64,000 nt of DNA from Achromobacter pestifer (GCF_013267355.1 NZ_CP053985.1:930001-994000), one strand, 5' to 3'. Positions 47,301 through 56,346 are shown, counted from the first letter of the stretch. Notes: generated from the sequence alone by a model not told the origin. Numbers and translations: made by a program.

Positions 47301-47373
47301 CCTGGGCCGCGAGCGCAAGCCGGTCGCGTCGGTGTCCAACGAACCGCTGGTTCAGGTCGAAACGCGCCACTAA
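44317..47373 (+). CDS. rne: Ribonuclease E
   Basis: A 1018-residue RNase E, the main mRNA decay and rRNA/tRNA processing endonuclease. Residues 1-125 contain the S1 domain (KGNIYKGVITRIEPGLEACFVNYG, landmark: KGVITRIEPGLEACFV). The DNase I-like catalytic part has Asp near 302 in ALVSVDVNSARSTRG and Asp near 345 in VIDFIDMED. The zinc-link CPRC is near residue 404. From about residue 530 the tail is disordered: first Arg/Gly-rich RNA-binding segments (ERRGERHGSDRNRNRRG), then a long Ala/Pro/Val/Glu stretch. A conserved-looking end (ALHDVVNAAGLQWVETD, LGRERKPVASVSNEPLVQVET) is a probable partner-binding site. Confidence 0.97.
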   Translation: MKRMLFNATHQEELRVAIVDGQKLIDLDIETAGREQRKGNIYKGVITRIEPGLEACFVNYGEDRHGFLPFKEVARSFFKEGVDVRSARIQDALREGQELIVQVEKEERGNKGAALTTFISLAGRYLVLMPNNPRGGGVSRRVEGEDRQELRDTMEQLDLPQGMSIIARTAGIGRNVEELQWDLSYLLQLWTAIDGAARDNSAPILIYLESSLVIRAIRDYFSPEIGEILIDTDEIADQATAFMSVVMPDNVQRVKRYRDDIPLFSRFQIEHQIETAYSRTVTLPSGGAIVIDHTEALVSVDVNSARSTRGADIEETALRTNSEAADEVARQLRLRDLGGLIVIDFIDMEDSKNQRAVEQRLRDALHFDRARVQMGKISRFGLMELSRQRLRPALNEGSHITCPRCNGTGVIRDAESSALHVLRLLQEEAMKENTAAVHAQVPVDVATYLLNEKRADITKMEARLKVNLMLIPNKHLETPHHHIERLRHDDPRLEELKTSFELVEAPATDAPWQPREHEIKSRPEALVKGITPSQPAPVSTPAPAAPAPAPAAAGGLGGLFKRLVGWLTGGGSEAAKPAAAQEDSAKRASSGRGKGRSGHDGQERRGERHGSDRNRNRRGEGAEASEGGRHHVRGNRRPEGERQERGERHNRSDARGERDTQATQAALASNRPEQAVEAGGEDTGAGRNRRRGRGRNRREEGQSDAPMSEQESMVAALAQTVATALPETKSAPEAVLEVAETAEAVEQTADGVPAMEGAEGAADPERKRRRRRSRRGRRSPDEAGLAGSDEQLDDGADDDGVEQPEETAVQPAVTAAQAVEPVAQAQQVEAAADAAPAQGQQAEAAPVEPAKVAAAPVEAQQAEPVQAEAPQAVEPVAQSVQTAAAEVTQPVSVQAASEVSAPAASEPAPVEAAAVEPVVAPAPAPVAPVAPAAQVAAAPAPAASQPIVVPAAAPSAKAQALHDVVNAAGLQWVETDPDRHAQTQLRIAAAHTPVRLGRERKPVASVSNEPLVQVETRH

Positions 47374-47412
47374 GCCGCAGGCCCGCAAGGGCTTGCGACT
47401 GGCAGCACACCG

Positions 47413-47455
47413 CACCCCGGAAGCTGGATACCGATCCAGCTTCCGGGGTGTTTTT
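47413..47455 (+). terminator. Strong rho-independent terminator after rne
   Basis: A 16-base perfect stem, CACCCCGGAAGCTGGA and TCCAGCTTCCGGGGTG, with a six-base loop, followed by five T residues. It lies 40 bases after the rne stop. Confidence 0.97.
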
Positions 47456-47531
47456 CATGGCGGGTTCGCAGCGCGGTGGCGCCCGGCGCAGCGACGCCCG
47501 GCGCGATCCGCAGCGGCCGCGCTCCGGCCGT

Positions 47532-48449
47532 TCACTCGTCCTCTATCGGCCCAGCGGGCAGGTTCAAGGCCAGGCCGGCCTCTTCGACAAACGCTTCCGC
47601 CAGCGCCGAATGCGGCATGTGCCGGGCCCAGATAATCCCCATGCAGCGCAGCGGCGCGCGTCCCGGCAGCGGCACTCGCTTGACGCGCCGGCTGTCCAGC
47701 CAATCCGGCGCCCAATCGGGCACCAGCGACACGCCCAACCCTTCCGACACCATGCAGGCGATGCCCATCAGGCCGTCGACCTCCAGACGTTCGCGCGGCA
47801 CGATGCCGTGCTGCCGCAGATACTGATCCGCCAGCCGGCCTCCCCAGACGTTGCGGTCATAGCGTATGAAAGGCTGCGTGCTCATCAGCTCGTGGGCGTC
47901 ATTGCTCGCGGTATCGGGCGGCGCCAGCACCACCAGCGGCTCTTCGGCCACCAATTTCCAGGCGTAGCCCTTGGACAGGTTGAACTGAGGTTTGACGATG
48001 AAGGCCGCGTCCAGGTCGCCGTTGATCACCCGGTGATACAGGTGGTTGGACGTGCCCGGCTCGACGAAGACGGCCAGCTTGGGCAGGCGCCGGTACAGGC
48101 GCGCCAGCACGGTGGGCATGATGCCCGTCAGCGCCGATACCGACACGCCCAGGCGCAATTCGCCCAGCGGCGCGTCGTCGCTGGCGCTGGCGCGCAGGTC
48201 CCGCACTTCGCGCAGCACGCTGCGGGCCCGCTCCAACACCTTCAGGCCCGCCTCCGTGGCCTTGACGCTGCGGCCGACGCGCTTGATGAGGATGGCGCCC
48301 AGCTCCTCCTCCAGGGTGCGCACCCGCGCCGCGATGGCGGCGGGAGTCAGATCCAGCCGGCGCGCCGCTTCCGCCAGCGATCCGCATTCGACCACCGACA
48401 CAAAGCTCTGCACATATCGCGTATCCAAGGCGTCCCCCTTTTTCTGCAT
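47532..48449 (-). CDS. LysR-family transcriptional regulator
   Basis: A 305-residue regulator. The helix-turn-helix is near residues 6-60 (LDTRYVQSFVSVVECGSLAEAARRL, landmark: FVSVVECGSLAEAARRLDLT; AAIAARVRTLEEELG). The effector domain begins at LRLGVSVSALTG. The ATG at 48449 fits the domain start; an upstream in-frame ATG would add seven residues. It is divergent from the DapA-like gene across 151 bases and presumably controls it, and perhaps the uxaA-type and Bug genes beyond. Confidence 0.9.
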   Translation of the reverse strand: MQKKGDALDTRYVQSFVSVVECGSLAEAARRLDLTPAAIAARVRTLEEELGAILIKRVGRSVKATEAGLKVLERARSVLREVRDLRASASDDAPLGELRLGVSVSALTGIMPTVLARLYRRLPKLAVFVEPGTSNHLYHRVINGDLDAAFIVKPQFNLSKGYAWKLVAEEPLVVLAPPDTASNDAHELMSTQPFIRYDRNVWGGRLADQYLRQHGIVPRERLEVDGLMGIACMVSEGLGVSLVPDWAPDWLDSRRVKRVPLPGRAPLRCMGIIWARHMPHSALAEAFVEEAGLALNLPAGPIEDE

Positions 48450-48600
48450 GCACGGTTTGCGCCAGGGCAAACCACAACAATTTTATGGATTGAAGCAATT
48501 AAACAGCAGATGTTCATCGGCCGCTTCGGTGCCAGAATCAGACGTTGCCGCCGCGCATTCCGGCGCACCTTTTTCATTCACCAGAAAACGAGTAGAGACA

Positions 48601-49536
48601 ATGAGCACCCAAGCCAGCATTCCCGGCGTTTTTTCTCCGGTCCTCACGCCTTTCGACGCAGCCTATCGCCCGGCCCTGGGGCGCTATGTGAAGCACTGCC
48701 GCTGGCTGCGCGAACAATCCGTCGGCCTGGCCATTTTCGGCACCAATTCGGAAGCCAACTCGCTCTCCCTGTCGGAGAAGCGCGGCCTGCTGGACGCGTT
48801 GCTGGAGGCCGGCGTGGAGCCGTCCGCGCTGATGCCCGGCACGGGCGCCTGCGCCCTGCCCGATGCGATCGAGCTGACCCGCCACGCCGTGCGCAGCGGC
48901 AGCATGGGCGTGCTGGTCCTGCCGCCCTTCTATTACAAGGGCGTGAGCGACGAGGGCCTGTTCCGCTACTACGCGGAACTGATCGAGGGCGTGGGCGACG
49001 ACCGGCTGCGCATGTACCTGTATCACATCCCGCCCGTGAGCCAAGTGCCGCTGAGCCTGGACCTGATCGACCGCCTGCTGGACCGCTACCCCGGCCAGGT
49101 CGCGGGCGTGAAGGACAGCGGCGGGGACTGGAACAACACGGCGGCCATGATCGAACGTTTTGCGCCGCGCGGCTTCCGGGTCTATGCGGGCAGCGAGGCT
49201 TTCCTGCTGCAGACGCTGCGCGCGGGCGGCGTGGGCTGCATTACCGCCACCGGCAACGTCAACCCGGGCCCCATCGTCGCGCTGCAACAGCGCTGGCAGG
49301 AAGCCGACGCCGACGCCCGTCAGGCCGGACTGAACGCGACCCGCAACGTGTTCGGCAAATTCCCCATGATCCCCGCGATGAAGGCCGCCATCGCCTGGAA
49401 GTCCGGCGACTCCGCCTGGGCGACGGTGCGCCCGCCCCTGGTGGAACTGAACGCCGAACAGCGCACCGCCTTGCAGGCCGCCCTGGACGACAACGGCTTC
49501 GACATGCCGGGCGCGCAAGCGCTGGCGGACAACTGA
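48601..49536 (+). CDS. DapA-family lyase/aldolase
   Basis: A 311-residue TIM-barrel protein of the dihydrodipicolinate synthase/N-acetylneuraminate lyase family. The Schiff-base Lys171 is in VAGVKDSGGDW and Tyr141 in YLYHIPPVSQVPL. The family GTTGE loop is replaced by GTNSEANSL, so it is not lysine-pathway DapA; an aldolase or dehydratase on a 2-keto sugar acid is more likely. The LysR gene is divergent and a UxaA/GarD dehydratase gene convergent. The start at 48601 follows GTAGAGACA; longer upstream reading is not conserved. Confidence 0.88.
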   Translation: MSTQASIPGVFSPVLTPFDAAYRPALGRYVKHCRWLREQSVGLAIFGTNSEANSLSLSEKRGLLDALLEAGVEPSALMPGTGACALPDAIELTRHAVRSGSMGVLVLPPFYYKGVSDEGLFRYYAELIEGVGDDRLRMYLYHIPPVSQVPLSLDLIDRLLDRYPGQVAGVKDSGGDWNNTAAMIERFAPRGFRVYAGSEAFLLQTLRAGGVGCITATGNVNPGPIVALQQRWQEADADARQAGLNATRNVFGKFPMIPAMKAAIAWKSGDSAWATVRPPLVELNAEQRTALQAALDDNGFDMPGAQALADN

Positions 49537-49602
49537 TCACAAGTCCCGCGAGCGCGCCACCGCCCGCGGGATCGCACAACGCAGCGGCACATCCGCGGCA
49601 AG

Positions 49603-49650
49603 AAAACGCCCCGGCGCACGGCCATCCAGGACCGTGCGCCGGGGCATTTT
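49603..49650. terminator. Bidirectional terminator between DapA-like and uxaA-type genes
   Basis: A 14-base perfect stem, GCCCCGGCGCACGG (49608-49621) and CCGTGCGCCGGGGC (49632-49645), is flanked by an A run on the left and ATTTTC on the right, so it can stop transcripts from both convergent genes. Confidence 0.9.
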
Positions 49651-49672
49651 CTTGCTGATGCGACTGCGTGCC

Positions 49673-51220
49673 TCAGCTCACCACGCCGATGTTCCAGGGC
49701 ACAAACTCGTGATCGCCCAGCCCCAGGAGCTCACTCTTGCTGCGGGTGCCGGAAGCCACCAGCAGGATTTCCTCGAAGATGCGCTGCGCCACTTCCTGCA
49801 ACGTCGCGGTGCCGTCCAGGATGTCGCCGCAATTGACGTCCATGTCTTCGGTCAACCTTTCATACATCGGCGTATTGGTCGCCAGCTTGATCGAAGGCAC
49901 GGGCTTGGCGCCGAACATCGAACCGCGCCCGGTGGTGAAACAGATCATGTTGGCCCCGCCGGCGATCTGTCCGGTCGCGGACACCGGATCGAAGCCGGGC
50001 GTATCCATGAACACCATGCCCGGCTGGCGCACCGGCTCCGCGTAGCGGTAGACCTCCATCAGCGCGGTGGTGCCGCCCTTCATCGAGGAGCCCAGCGACT
50101 TCTCGAAGATGTTGGCCAGCCCACCCATCTGGTTGCCCGGACTGACCTTGCCGTTGATCTGCACGTCGCGCCCCGGCGAATACTCTTCCTTCCACCAACG
50201 GATGCGCTGCACCAGCTTCTCGCCGACCTCGCGGTTGCGGGCGCGCGACGTCAGCGTGTGCTCCACGCCGTAGATCTCCGGCGTTTCGGACAGGATGGCG
50301 GTGCCGCCGTGGCGCACCAGGATATCCATGGCCGCCCCCAACGCCGGATTGGCCGTGATGGAGGAAAAGCCGTCGGAGCCGCCGCATTGCAGCCCGACCG
50401 TCAGGCGACTCGCCGGCACCGGCACGCGCTCGACCTGATTGGCCTGGGGCAGCAGAGCCTGCACCGCGGCGACGCCCGCCTCGATGGTCTTACGCGTGCC
50501 GCCGGTCTCCTGCATGATGAACGTTTTCAGCCGCGCGCCCGCTTCCAGGCCCTGGTCCTTGAGCAAGGCGTCCAGCTGGTTGCGCTCGCAGCCCAGCCCG
50601 ACGATCAGCACGGCGGCGAAGTTGGCGTGACAGGCGTAGCCGCCCATCGTCCGGCGCAACAGGTCCATGGGTTCGCCGGACATCTCCATGCCACAGCCCA
50701 TGCCATGGCTCAGCGCCACCACGCCATCCACATTGGGATAGGCGGCCATCAGCTGCGGCGTGAAGGCTTCGGCAATGCGGTGCACCACCGTCGCCGAGCA
50801 ATTGACCGTCGCCATCACACCTATGTAGTTACGCGTGGCGACCTGCCCGTTGGCGCGCACGATGCCGAGAAAGCGCGCCTGCTCGGACTCGGGCAGGACC
50901 GGCGTCGCCACGTAGTCGCGGGCGTGCGCGTAGTCGCGGTCGAACTCCTGGAAGTCCATGTTGTGCGAGTGGACATAGGTGCCAGCCGGAATGTCGCTCG
51001 CCGCAAAGCCGATGCAGACGTTGTACTTGAGGATGGGCTCGCCGGCGCGCAGATCGCGCGCCGCGATCTTGTGGCCTGCCGGAATCTGGCTGCGGCTGAC
51101 GATGCCCTCCGAGGGCACGGCCATGCCTATGCCGATAGGCACGCGCGCCACCACGACGTTGTCCGCGGAATGCAGCCGGATGACGGGTCCGGCCGCGCGT
51201 TTTTCAGTGAAATCGATCAT
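49673..51220 (-). CDS. UxaA/GarD-family sugar-acid dehydratase
   Basis: A 515-residue dehydratase of the altronate/galactarate family, acting on a hexonate or aldarate to give a 2-keto-3-deoxy acid. An N-terminal SAF domain (residues about 13-95, with AARDLRAGEPI) is fused to the catalytic part. Conserved pieces are RNYIGVMATVNCSATV, SHGMGCGMEM, LGCERNQ, LQCGGSDGFSSITANPA and the terminal GDHEFVPWNIG. Length lies between E. coli UxaA (495) and GarD (523). Product and substrate cannot be separated by inspection. A Bug receptor gene lies 60 bases downstream on the left of... transcription order places the Bug gene upstream of it. Confidence 0.88.
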   Translation of the reverse strand: MIDFTEKRAAGPVIRLHSADNVVVARVPIGIGMAVPSEGIVSRSQIPAGHKIAARDLRAGEPILKYNVCIGFAASDIPAGTYVHSHNMDFQEFDRDYAHARDYVATPVLPESEQARFLGIVRANGQVATRNYIGVMATVNCSATVVHRIAEAFTPQLMAAYPNVDGVVALSHGMGCGMEMSGEPMDLLRRTMGGYACHANFAAVLIVGLGCERNQLDALLKDQGLEAGARLKTFIMQETGGTRKTIEAGVAAVQALLPQANQVERVPVPASRLTVGLQCGGSDGFSSITANPALGAAMDILVRHGGTAILSETPEIYGVEHTLTSRARNREVGEKLVQRIRWWKEEYSPGRDVQINGKVSPGNQMGGLANIFEKSLGSSMKGGTTALMEVYRYAEPVRQPGMVFMDTPGFDPVSATGQIAGGANMICFTTGRGSMFGAKPVPSIKLATNTPMYERLTEDMDVNCGDILDGTATLQEVAQRIFEEILLVASGTRSKSELLGLGDHEFVPWNIGVVS

Positions 51221-51280
51221 GTCTGGGTCTCGTAGGGATAGAGACGCGTCCGGCCGTGGACGCGCCCGCGGGCGGGCCGC

Positions 51281-52288
51281 TTATTCGGGTTTGATGCCTA
51301 TGTCGCGGATCAGCACGGACCAGCGCGGCAACTCCGTGCCCACGAAACGCGCGAAGGTATCGGCGTCGCTGCCCACCACCGTGAAGCCCTGCTCGCTGAG
51401 CTTGGCCTGCATGTCGCTCTGCTGGAGGGCGGCGCGGATGGAATCGGAGAGCTTGCCGATCACGGGCTTGGGCGTATTGGCCGGCGCAAACACGCCATAC
51501 CAGGTCGACACTTCGAAGTCCTTGAAGCCGGACTCGGCCAGGGTTGGAATCTGCGGAGCCTTGGGGTCGCGCTTCAGGCTGGTGATGGCCAGCGGCCGGA
51601 CCTTGCCTGATGTGATGTGCGGCAAGGCCACGGGAAGATTGGCGAACATGTACGGCACATGCCCGCCCAGCACGTCGGCCATGGCCGCCGATTCGCCCTT
51701 GTACGGCACATGGGTCACCTTGGTGCCCACCATGTGCGCATACAGCTCGCCGGCTATGTGCTGCGGGCCGCCCTGGCCTGACGAGGCGTAGCTCATCGCG
51801 CCGTCGCCGGCCTTGCGGATCTGTTCGGTCAGTTCCTGCACGGTCTTGGCGTTCACCAGGGCCGGATTGACCACCAGGATCAGCGGCATGGTCACCACCT
51901 GCGATACCGGCGCGAAGTCCTTCTCCGGCTTGAAGGGCAAGGACGGGAACAGCGAAGGCGCCACCACCATGGTGGACTGCGATCCCAGGAACAGCGAGTA
52001 GCCGTCGGCAGGCGAACGGGCGACGTTGTCGGCAGCGATGGTGCCAGTGGCGCCAGCCCGGTTTTCGACCACCACCTGCTGCCCCAGGCTTTCGGCCATC
52101 TTGGCGCCGACCAGGCGCGCCACGATATCCGCGCCGCCCCCGGGAGCAAAGCCCACGACCATGCGCAGCGGCTTGTTCGGAAACTCCTGGGCCATGACGG
52201 CGGAGGAGCCGCAGGAAAATGCGAGGGCCAGGCCCAGGGCGGCGGTCATGCGCGTCAGGGGACGCGCGGGCGTACAGGGGGTGTTCAT
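51281..52288 (-). CDS. Bug-family tripartite tricarboxylate transporter receptor
   Basis: A 335-residue periplasmic binding protein of the Bug (TctC) family. The signal peptide spans about residues 1-33 (MTAALGLALAFSCGSSAVMA, cleavage near AVMA-QEF). Family motifs: LRMVVGFAPGGGADIVAR, GQQVVVENRAGATGTIAA, HVPYKGESAAMADVLGGHV and YGVFAPANTPKPV. GGAGA lies 8 bases ahead of the ATG at 52288. It is the first gene before the uxaA-type dehydratase (60-base gap), so its ligand is probably the acid that enzyme uses. No membrane subunits adjacent. Confidence 0.93.
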   Translation of the reverse strand: MNTPCTPARPLTRMTAALGLALAFSCGSSAVMAQEFPNKPLRMVVGFAPGGGADIVARLVGAKMAESLGQQVVVENRAGATGTIAADNVARSPADGYSLFLGSQSTMVVAPSLFPSLPFKPEKDFAPVSQVVTMPLILVVNPALVNAKTVQELTEQIRKAGDGAMSYASSGQGGPQHIAGELYAHMVGTKVTHVPYKGESAAMADVLGGHVPYMFANLPVALPHITSGKVRPLAITSLKRDPKAPQIPTLAESGFKDFEVSTWYGVFAPANTPKPVIGKLSDSIRAALQQSDMQAKLSEQGFTVVGSDADTFARFVGTELPRWSVLIRDIGIKPE

Positions 52289-52500
52289 GCGTTGGTCTCC
52301 GTATGCCATCGTCGCGCCCTCTCCCCGGGCTCGGTCATGCGTGCCGGGAATCGAAGCCGCGCGGCGGCTCGTTGTGTGTTGTGCAGTGCCAGAGCATTCT
52401 GGCGATTGCACTCCCTACCAACAAGTATGTGTACGCAGCGTCAGAACATAATATTTTTGAGGTGTTGGATTGAGCCCGCCGCAACACAGCGTGGCCGCCC

Positions 52501-52527
52501 AAAAAAAATCCACCCCTGAGGGTGGAT
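52501..52527 (-). terminator. Rho-independent terminator after pagL
   Basis: On the minus strand an 8-base stem (ATCCACCC with GGGTGGAT) around a 4-base loop is followed by eight T residues. A second GC-rich hairpin (arms GTGGCGCG and CGCGCCAC, 52536-52561) lies between it and the pagL stop. The rest of 52289-52500 shows the Bug gene's upstream region and no gene. Confidence 0.92.
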
Positions 52528-52579
52528 CTGTCTGTGTGGCGCGCCCTTGGGGCCGCGCCACGCACGCATGCAGGCGGAA

Positions 52580-53128
52580 TCAGAACTGGTAGGTATAGGT
52601 CAGCTGCACCACGTCCAGGCCCGGGTTCGGGCGCTTGATGCTGGCATTCGAGAAATGGGAATAACGCAGGCCGATGCGATTGTTCGGCGTCACGAGAAAA
52701 CCCATGCCGATGTGGTCGCCGAACTGGAAGGCCGTGCTGATGTTCTCGTCGGCGAAACGCGTGCTGGAGAAGAGCGTGGCGCCGATACCCGCTTCAATGT
52801 AGAAGCGTTCGCCGGTCCACCAGCGGAACATCGGGATGGCGTTGAGCTGCCAGACATGGCCCGGGGAGCGCGAGCCATTCGCCTTCCAGTACGACGCGCC
52901 GAGTTCGGGCGTCAGGTCCAGGCGGCCCCAGTTGCCGCCGAACTGGTAGGTCCAGACCGAAGCCGTTTCGTAGTTGATCGTCAGGCGCTGATAGTGGTCT
53001 CCAATGCCGTAATGGACGCTGACGCCGCCCTGAGTACCCGTGGACGATTGGGCGCTTGCCAGCGACGCGGTTGCAGCCAGGGCAAGCCCCACAAGGCCGG
53101 TGAGCATCTTCTTTTTGGTCAACTGCAT
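52580..53128 (-). CDS. pagL: Lipid A 3-O-deacylase PagL
   Basis: A 182-residue outer-membrane beta-barrel enzyme that removes the 3-linked acyl chain from lipid A, softening its recognition and permeability properties. The signal peptide ends near ASLASA-QSS at residue 26, and the protein ends in the aromatic QF expected of outer-membrane barrels. The catalytic His158 and Ser160 are in LRYSHFSNASIKRPNPG. The position 12 residues after the Ser, glutamate in the Pseudomonas enzyme as I recall it, is Asp172 here. GGAG lies 8 bases before the ATG. Monocistronic, terminator after it. Confidence 0.9.
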   Translation of the reverse strand: MQLTKKKMLTGLVGLALAATASLASAQSSTGTQGGVSVHYGIGDHYQRLTINYETASVWTYQFGGNWGRLDLTPELGASYWKANGSRSPGHVWQLNAIPMFRWWTGERFYIEAGIGATLFSSTRFADENISTAFQFGDHIGMGFLVTPNNRIGLRYSHFSNASIKRPNPGLDVVQLTYTYQF

Positions 53129-53361
53129 TGGAAAACTCCGTAGATTTCAATCCTAGTACGCAACATAGCAAAATCCGGGCCGGAAGGCTCAGGCTTTGTC
53201 GCACGCAGGCAACATCGCGGATGGAAAACACTGTTCCGCAAAACAATCGCCATGTGCGGCCGCTGGGCCACATATGACAATGCCGCCGAAAGCCCGAAGC
53301 TTGCAGCGGCATCTTGGCAATACTCGCCCGGCCCGCCCCACTGGCGCAGACCGGAGCAAAC

Positions 53362-54237
53362 TCAAGCCGTGACCACGTCCGCCGGCTGATTGGTCAGCAA
53401 AGCCAGCAAACGGGCGATTTCCTCGCGCAGCTGACGGCGGTCCACGACCATGTCGATGGCGCCCTTCTGCAGCAGGAACTCGGCGCGCTGGAAGCCTTCC
53501 GGCAGCTTTTCACGCACGGTCTGTTCGATCACGCGCGGACCGGCAAAGCCGATCAGCGCCTTGGGCTCGGCGATGACCACGTCGCCCATGAAGGCGAAGC
53601 TGGCCGACACGCCGCCCATGGTGGGGTCGGTCAGCACGCTGATGAACGGCAGGCCGGCCGCCGACAGGCGGGTCAGCATGGCGTTGGTCTTGGCCATCTG
53701 CATCAGCGACAGCAGGCTTTCCTGCATGCGCGCGCCGCCCGAGGCAGCGACGCAGATGAAGGGCGTCTTGTTGTCCAGCGCAGCCTGGGCGCCGCGCGCG
53801 AAGCGCTCGCCCACCACCGAACCCATGGAACCGCCCATGAATTCGAACTCGAAGCAGGCCAGGGTCGCGGACACGCCGCGGATCGAGCCGCTCATGACCA
53901 CCAAGGCGTCGGTCTCGCCGGTTTGCTTGACCGCTTCCTGCAGGCGCTCGGGATACTTGCGCGTGTCCTTGAACTTCAGCGTGTCGACCGAGCGCGTGGT
54001 CTGGCCGATTTCGACCCGGCCTTCCACGTCGAGCAGCGAATCGATGCGGGCGCGGGCCCCGATACGCATGTGGTGATCGCACTTGGGGCACACGTGCAGA
54101 TTGGCCGCCAGGTCTTCGCTGTACAGCACCGATTCGCACGACGGGCATTTCACCCACAGGCCCTCGGGAACGCGGCGGGGGCCGCTTTCGCTGTTTTTAT
54201 TGATGCGAGGAGGCAGGAGTTTTTCGATCCAGCTCAT
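53362..54237 (-). CDS. accD: Acetyl-CoA carboxylase carboxyltransferase subunit beta
   Basis: A 291-residue subunit that, with AccA, transfers carboxyl groups to acetyl-CoA to make malonyl-CoA. The zinc ribbon is Cys31/Cys34 and Cys50/Cys53 ([17 protein letters not shown]). [19 protein letters not shown] and [13 protein letters not shown] are the crotonase-fold CoA-binding motifs. It follows trpA by 35 bases in the widespread trpBA-accD order; folC, often next, is absent, and pagL follows instead after 233 bases with no visible gene. Confidence 0.97.
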   Translation of the reverse strand: MSWIEKLLPPRINKNSESGPRRVPEGLWVKCPSCESVLYSEDLAANLHVCPKCDHHMRIGARARIDSLLDVEGRVEIGQTTRSVDTLKFKDTRKYPERLQEAVKQTGETDALVVMSGSIRGVSATLACFEFEFMGGSMGSVVGERFARGAQAALDNKTPFICVAASGGARMQESLLSLMQMAKTNAMLTRLSAAGLPFISVLTDPTMGGVSASFAFMGDVVIAEPKALIGFAGPRVIEQTVREKLPEGFQRAEFLLQKGAIDMVVDRRQLREEIARLLALLTNQPADVVTA

Positions 54238-54272
54238 TGATTTTTCATCCCGTATGAGGTCGCGCCCGCCGC

Positions 54273-55136
54273 TCAGGCCGACGCGTCTTCTCGTTTTACT
54301 TGATCCAGCGCTTGCCGGATGGTGCGCAGCCAGCCGCTGGCGGCGGTGACTGCGGCGTCGGTTTTCTGGGCCGCGGGGGCATTCGCCGCCGCCTGCTCCA
54401 TGGTTTCTATCAGTTTGCTGCCGATCACGACGGCATCCGCCGCGCGCGCCACGCGCTGGGCGCTTTCGGCGTCGCGGATGCCGAAGCCCACGCCCACCGG
54501 AATATCGCGCACATGGCGCCGGATCACGGCCAGGCGCTCGGCCACGTCGTCGGTGTTGAGCGAGCCCGAACCCGTGACGCCCTTGAGCGACACGTAGTAC
54601 ACGTAGCCCCGGGCGACTGCGGCGACCGCCTTGATGCGCGCTTCCGTGGACGTGGGCGCCAAGAGGAAGATCGGAGCAATGCCGTGTTCACCCAGCGTGG
54701 CGGCGAACTCGACCACTTCTTCGGGCGGATAGTCCACCACCAGCACGCCGTCCACGCCGGCCTGCTCGGCGCGGCGCGCGAACTCGGCCTGGCCCATGCG
54801 TTCGATCGGGTTGGCGTAGCCCATCAGCACCACCGGGGTGGCGGCGTCGCGCTGGCGGAACTCGGCCACCAGCTCCAGCACGCGGGCCAGGCCCACGCCC
54901 TGCGCGATGGCGCGGTCGGCGGCGCGCTGAATCACCGGGCCATCGGCCATGGGATCGGAGAACGGCACGCCCAGCTCGATGACATCGGCGCCGGCCTCGA
55001 CCAGCGCGTGCATCAGGGGGACGGTGGCGGCAGGCGAAGGATCGCCCGCGGCAATGTAGGGAATCAGCGCCGCGGCGCGGCCGGATTCGGCGGTGCGCGC
55101 AAACGCGGCGGCGATGCGGTCGGTGCGAGTGGTCAT
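54273..55136 (-). CDS. trpA: Tryptophan synthase alpha chain
   Basis: A 287-residue subunit that splits indole-3-glycerol phosphate. The catalytic Glu is in [16 protein letters not shown] and the catalytic Asp in VVDYPPEE. The phosphate-binding loop includes GVTGSGSLN and GFGIRDAE. The C-terminal tail is about 20 residues longer than that of E. coli. It begins 10 bases after the trpB stop. The ATG at 55136 starts [12 protein letters not shown]. Confidence 0.97.
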   Translation of the reverse strand: MTTRTDRIAAAFARTAESGRAAALIPYIAAGDPSPAATVPLMHALVEAGADVIELGVPFSDPMADGPVIQRAADRAIAQGVGLARVLELVAEFRQRDAATPVVLMGYANPIERMGQAEFARRAEQAGVDGVLVVDYPPEEVVEFAATLGEHGIAPIFLLAPTSTEARIKAVAAVARGYVYYVSLKGVTGSGSLNTDDVAERLAVIRRHVRDIPVGVGFGIRDAESAQRVARAADAVVIGSKLIETMEQAAANAPAAQKTDAAVTAASGWLRTIRQALDQVKREDASA

Positions 55137-55146
55137 GGACAGGGCC

Positions 55147-56346
55147 TCAGAGCTCGATGCCGGCATATTCGGCCACGGTATGCATGTCTTTGTCGCCACG
55201 GCCAGACAAATTGACCAGGATGACGGCGTCCCGCGGCAGCGTGGCGGCCATCTTCACGGCTTGCGCGATGGCGTGCGACGACTCCAGCGCGGGCATGATG
55301 CCTTCGATGCGGCAGCAATCGTGGAAGGCCTTGAGGGCTTCCGCGTCGGTAATGCCGACGTACTCGGCTCGGCCGGAGTCCTTCAGCCAGGCGTGTTCCG
55401 GGCCCACGCCGGGATAGTCCAGGCCGGCGGAGACCGAATGCGTTTCCTGGACCTGGCCGTCGGCGTCCTGCATGACATAGGTGCGGTTGCCGTGCAGCAC
55501 GCCCACCTGGCCCGCGGCCAGGGAAGCCGCGTGGCGGCCGCTGTCCATGCCCTCGCCCGCCGCCTCGACACCGATCAGGCGCACGTTTTCGTAGGGGATA
55601 TAGGGATGGAAGATGCCCATGGCATTGGAGCCGCCGCCCACCGCCGCAACGACGTAGTCGGGCTGGCGGCCGGTGGCTTCAGGCATTTGCGTCAGGCATT
55701 CGTTGCCGATGACGGTCTGGAAATCTCGCACCATGCGGGGATAGGGGTCGGGACCCGCCACCGTGCCGATGATGTAGAAGGTGTTCTCGATATTGGTGAC
55801 CCAGTCGCGCATGGCTTCGTTCAGCGCGTCCTTCAGGGTGCGCGAACCGGACGTGACCGGCACCACCGTCGCGCCCAGCAGCTTCATGCGGTAGACGTTC
55901 GAGGCCTGGCGGCGGACGTCCTCGCTGCCCATGTAGACCACGCATTCCATGCCGTAGCGGGCCGCCACCGTGGCGGTGGCCACGCCGTGCTGGCCCGCGC
56001 CCGTTTCGGCGATGACTCGCGGCTTGCCCATGCGCTTGGCCAGCAATGCCTGGCCGATGCAGTTGTTGACCTTGTGGGCGCCCGTGTGATTCAGGTCTTC
56101 GCGCTTGAACCAGATCTGGGCGCCGCCCACCATTTCCGACCAGCGGCGGGCATGGTAGACCGGGCTGGGACGGCCCACGAAATGCTTGAGTTCGTAGTTG
56201 AACTCTTCCAGGAAGGCGGGGTCGACACGGTAATGGTCATAGGCCGCGCGCAGCTCGTCGAGCGCGTGCATCAGCGTTTCCGCCACGAAAACACCGCCAT
56301 AAGGGCCGAAATGGCCCTGGGCATCCGGAAAGTCGTAAGGTTTCAC
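55147..56346 (-). CDS. trpB: Tryptophan synthase beta chain
   Basis: A 399-residue PLP enzyme that joins indole and serine. Lys92 in [10 protein letters not shown] carries the cofactor; [13 protein letters not shown] binds the phosphate. The start is a GTG at 56346 ([18 protein letters not shown]) with GGGGGAG just upstream, giving the standard length. A -10-like TAAAAT lies near 56412 in the 131-base gap after argE, so trpBA-accD may have its own promoter. Confidence 0.97.
   Translation of the reverse strand: MKPYDFPDAQGHFGPYGGVFVAETLMHALDELRAAYDHYRVDPAFLEEFNYELKHFVGRPSPVYHARRWSEMVGGAQIWFKREDLNHTGAHKVNNCIGQALLAKRMGKPRVIAETGAGQHGVATATVAARYGMECVVYMGSEDVRRQASNVYRMKLLGATVVPVTSGSRTLKDALNEAMRDWVTNIENTFYIIGTVAGPDPYPRMVRDFQTVIGNECLTQMPEATGRQPDYVVAAVGGGSNAMGIFHPYIPYENVRLIGVEAAGEGMDSGRHAASLAAGQVGVLHGNRTYVMQDADGQVQETHSVSAGLDYPGVGPEHAWLKDSGRAEYVGITDAEALKAFHDCCRIEGIMPALESSHAIAQAVKMAATLPRDAVILVNLSGRGDKDMHTVAEYAGIEL

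Noticed and set aside
44356..47415. A 1019-codon open frame antisense to rne
   Set aside because: It follows from the high-GC codon pattern of rne and has only low-complexity Gly/Leu/Arg-rich translation with no family motif or ribosome site.
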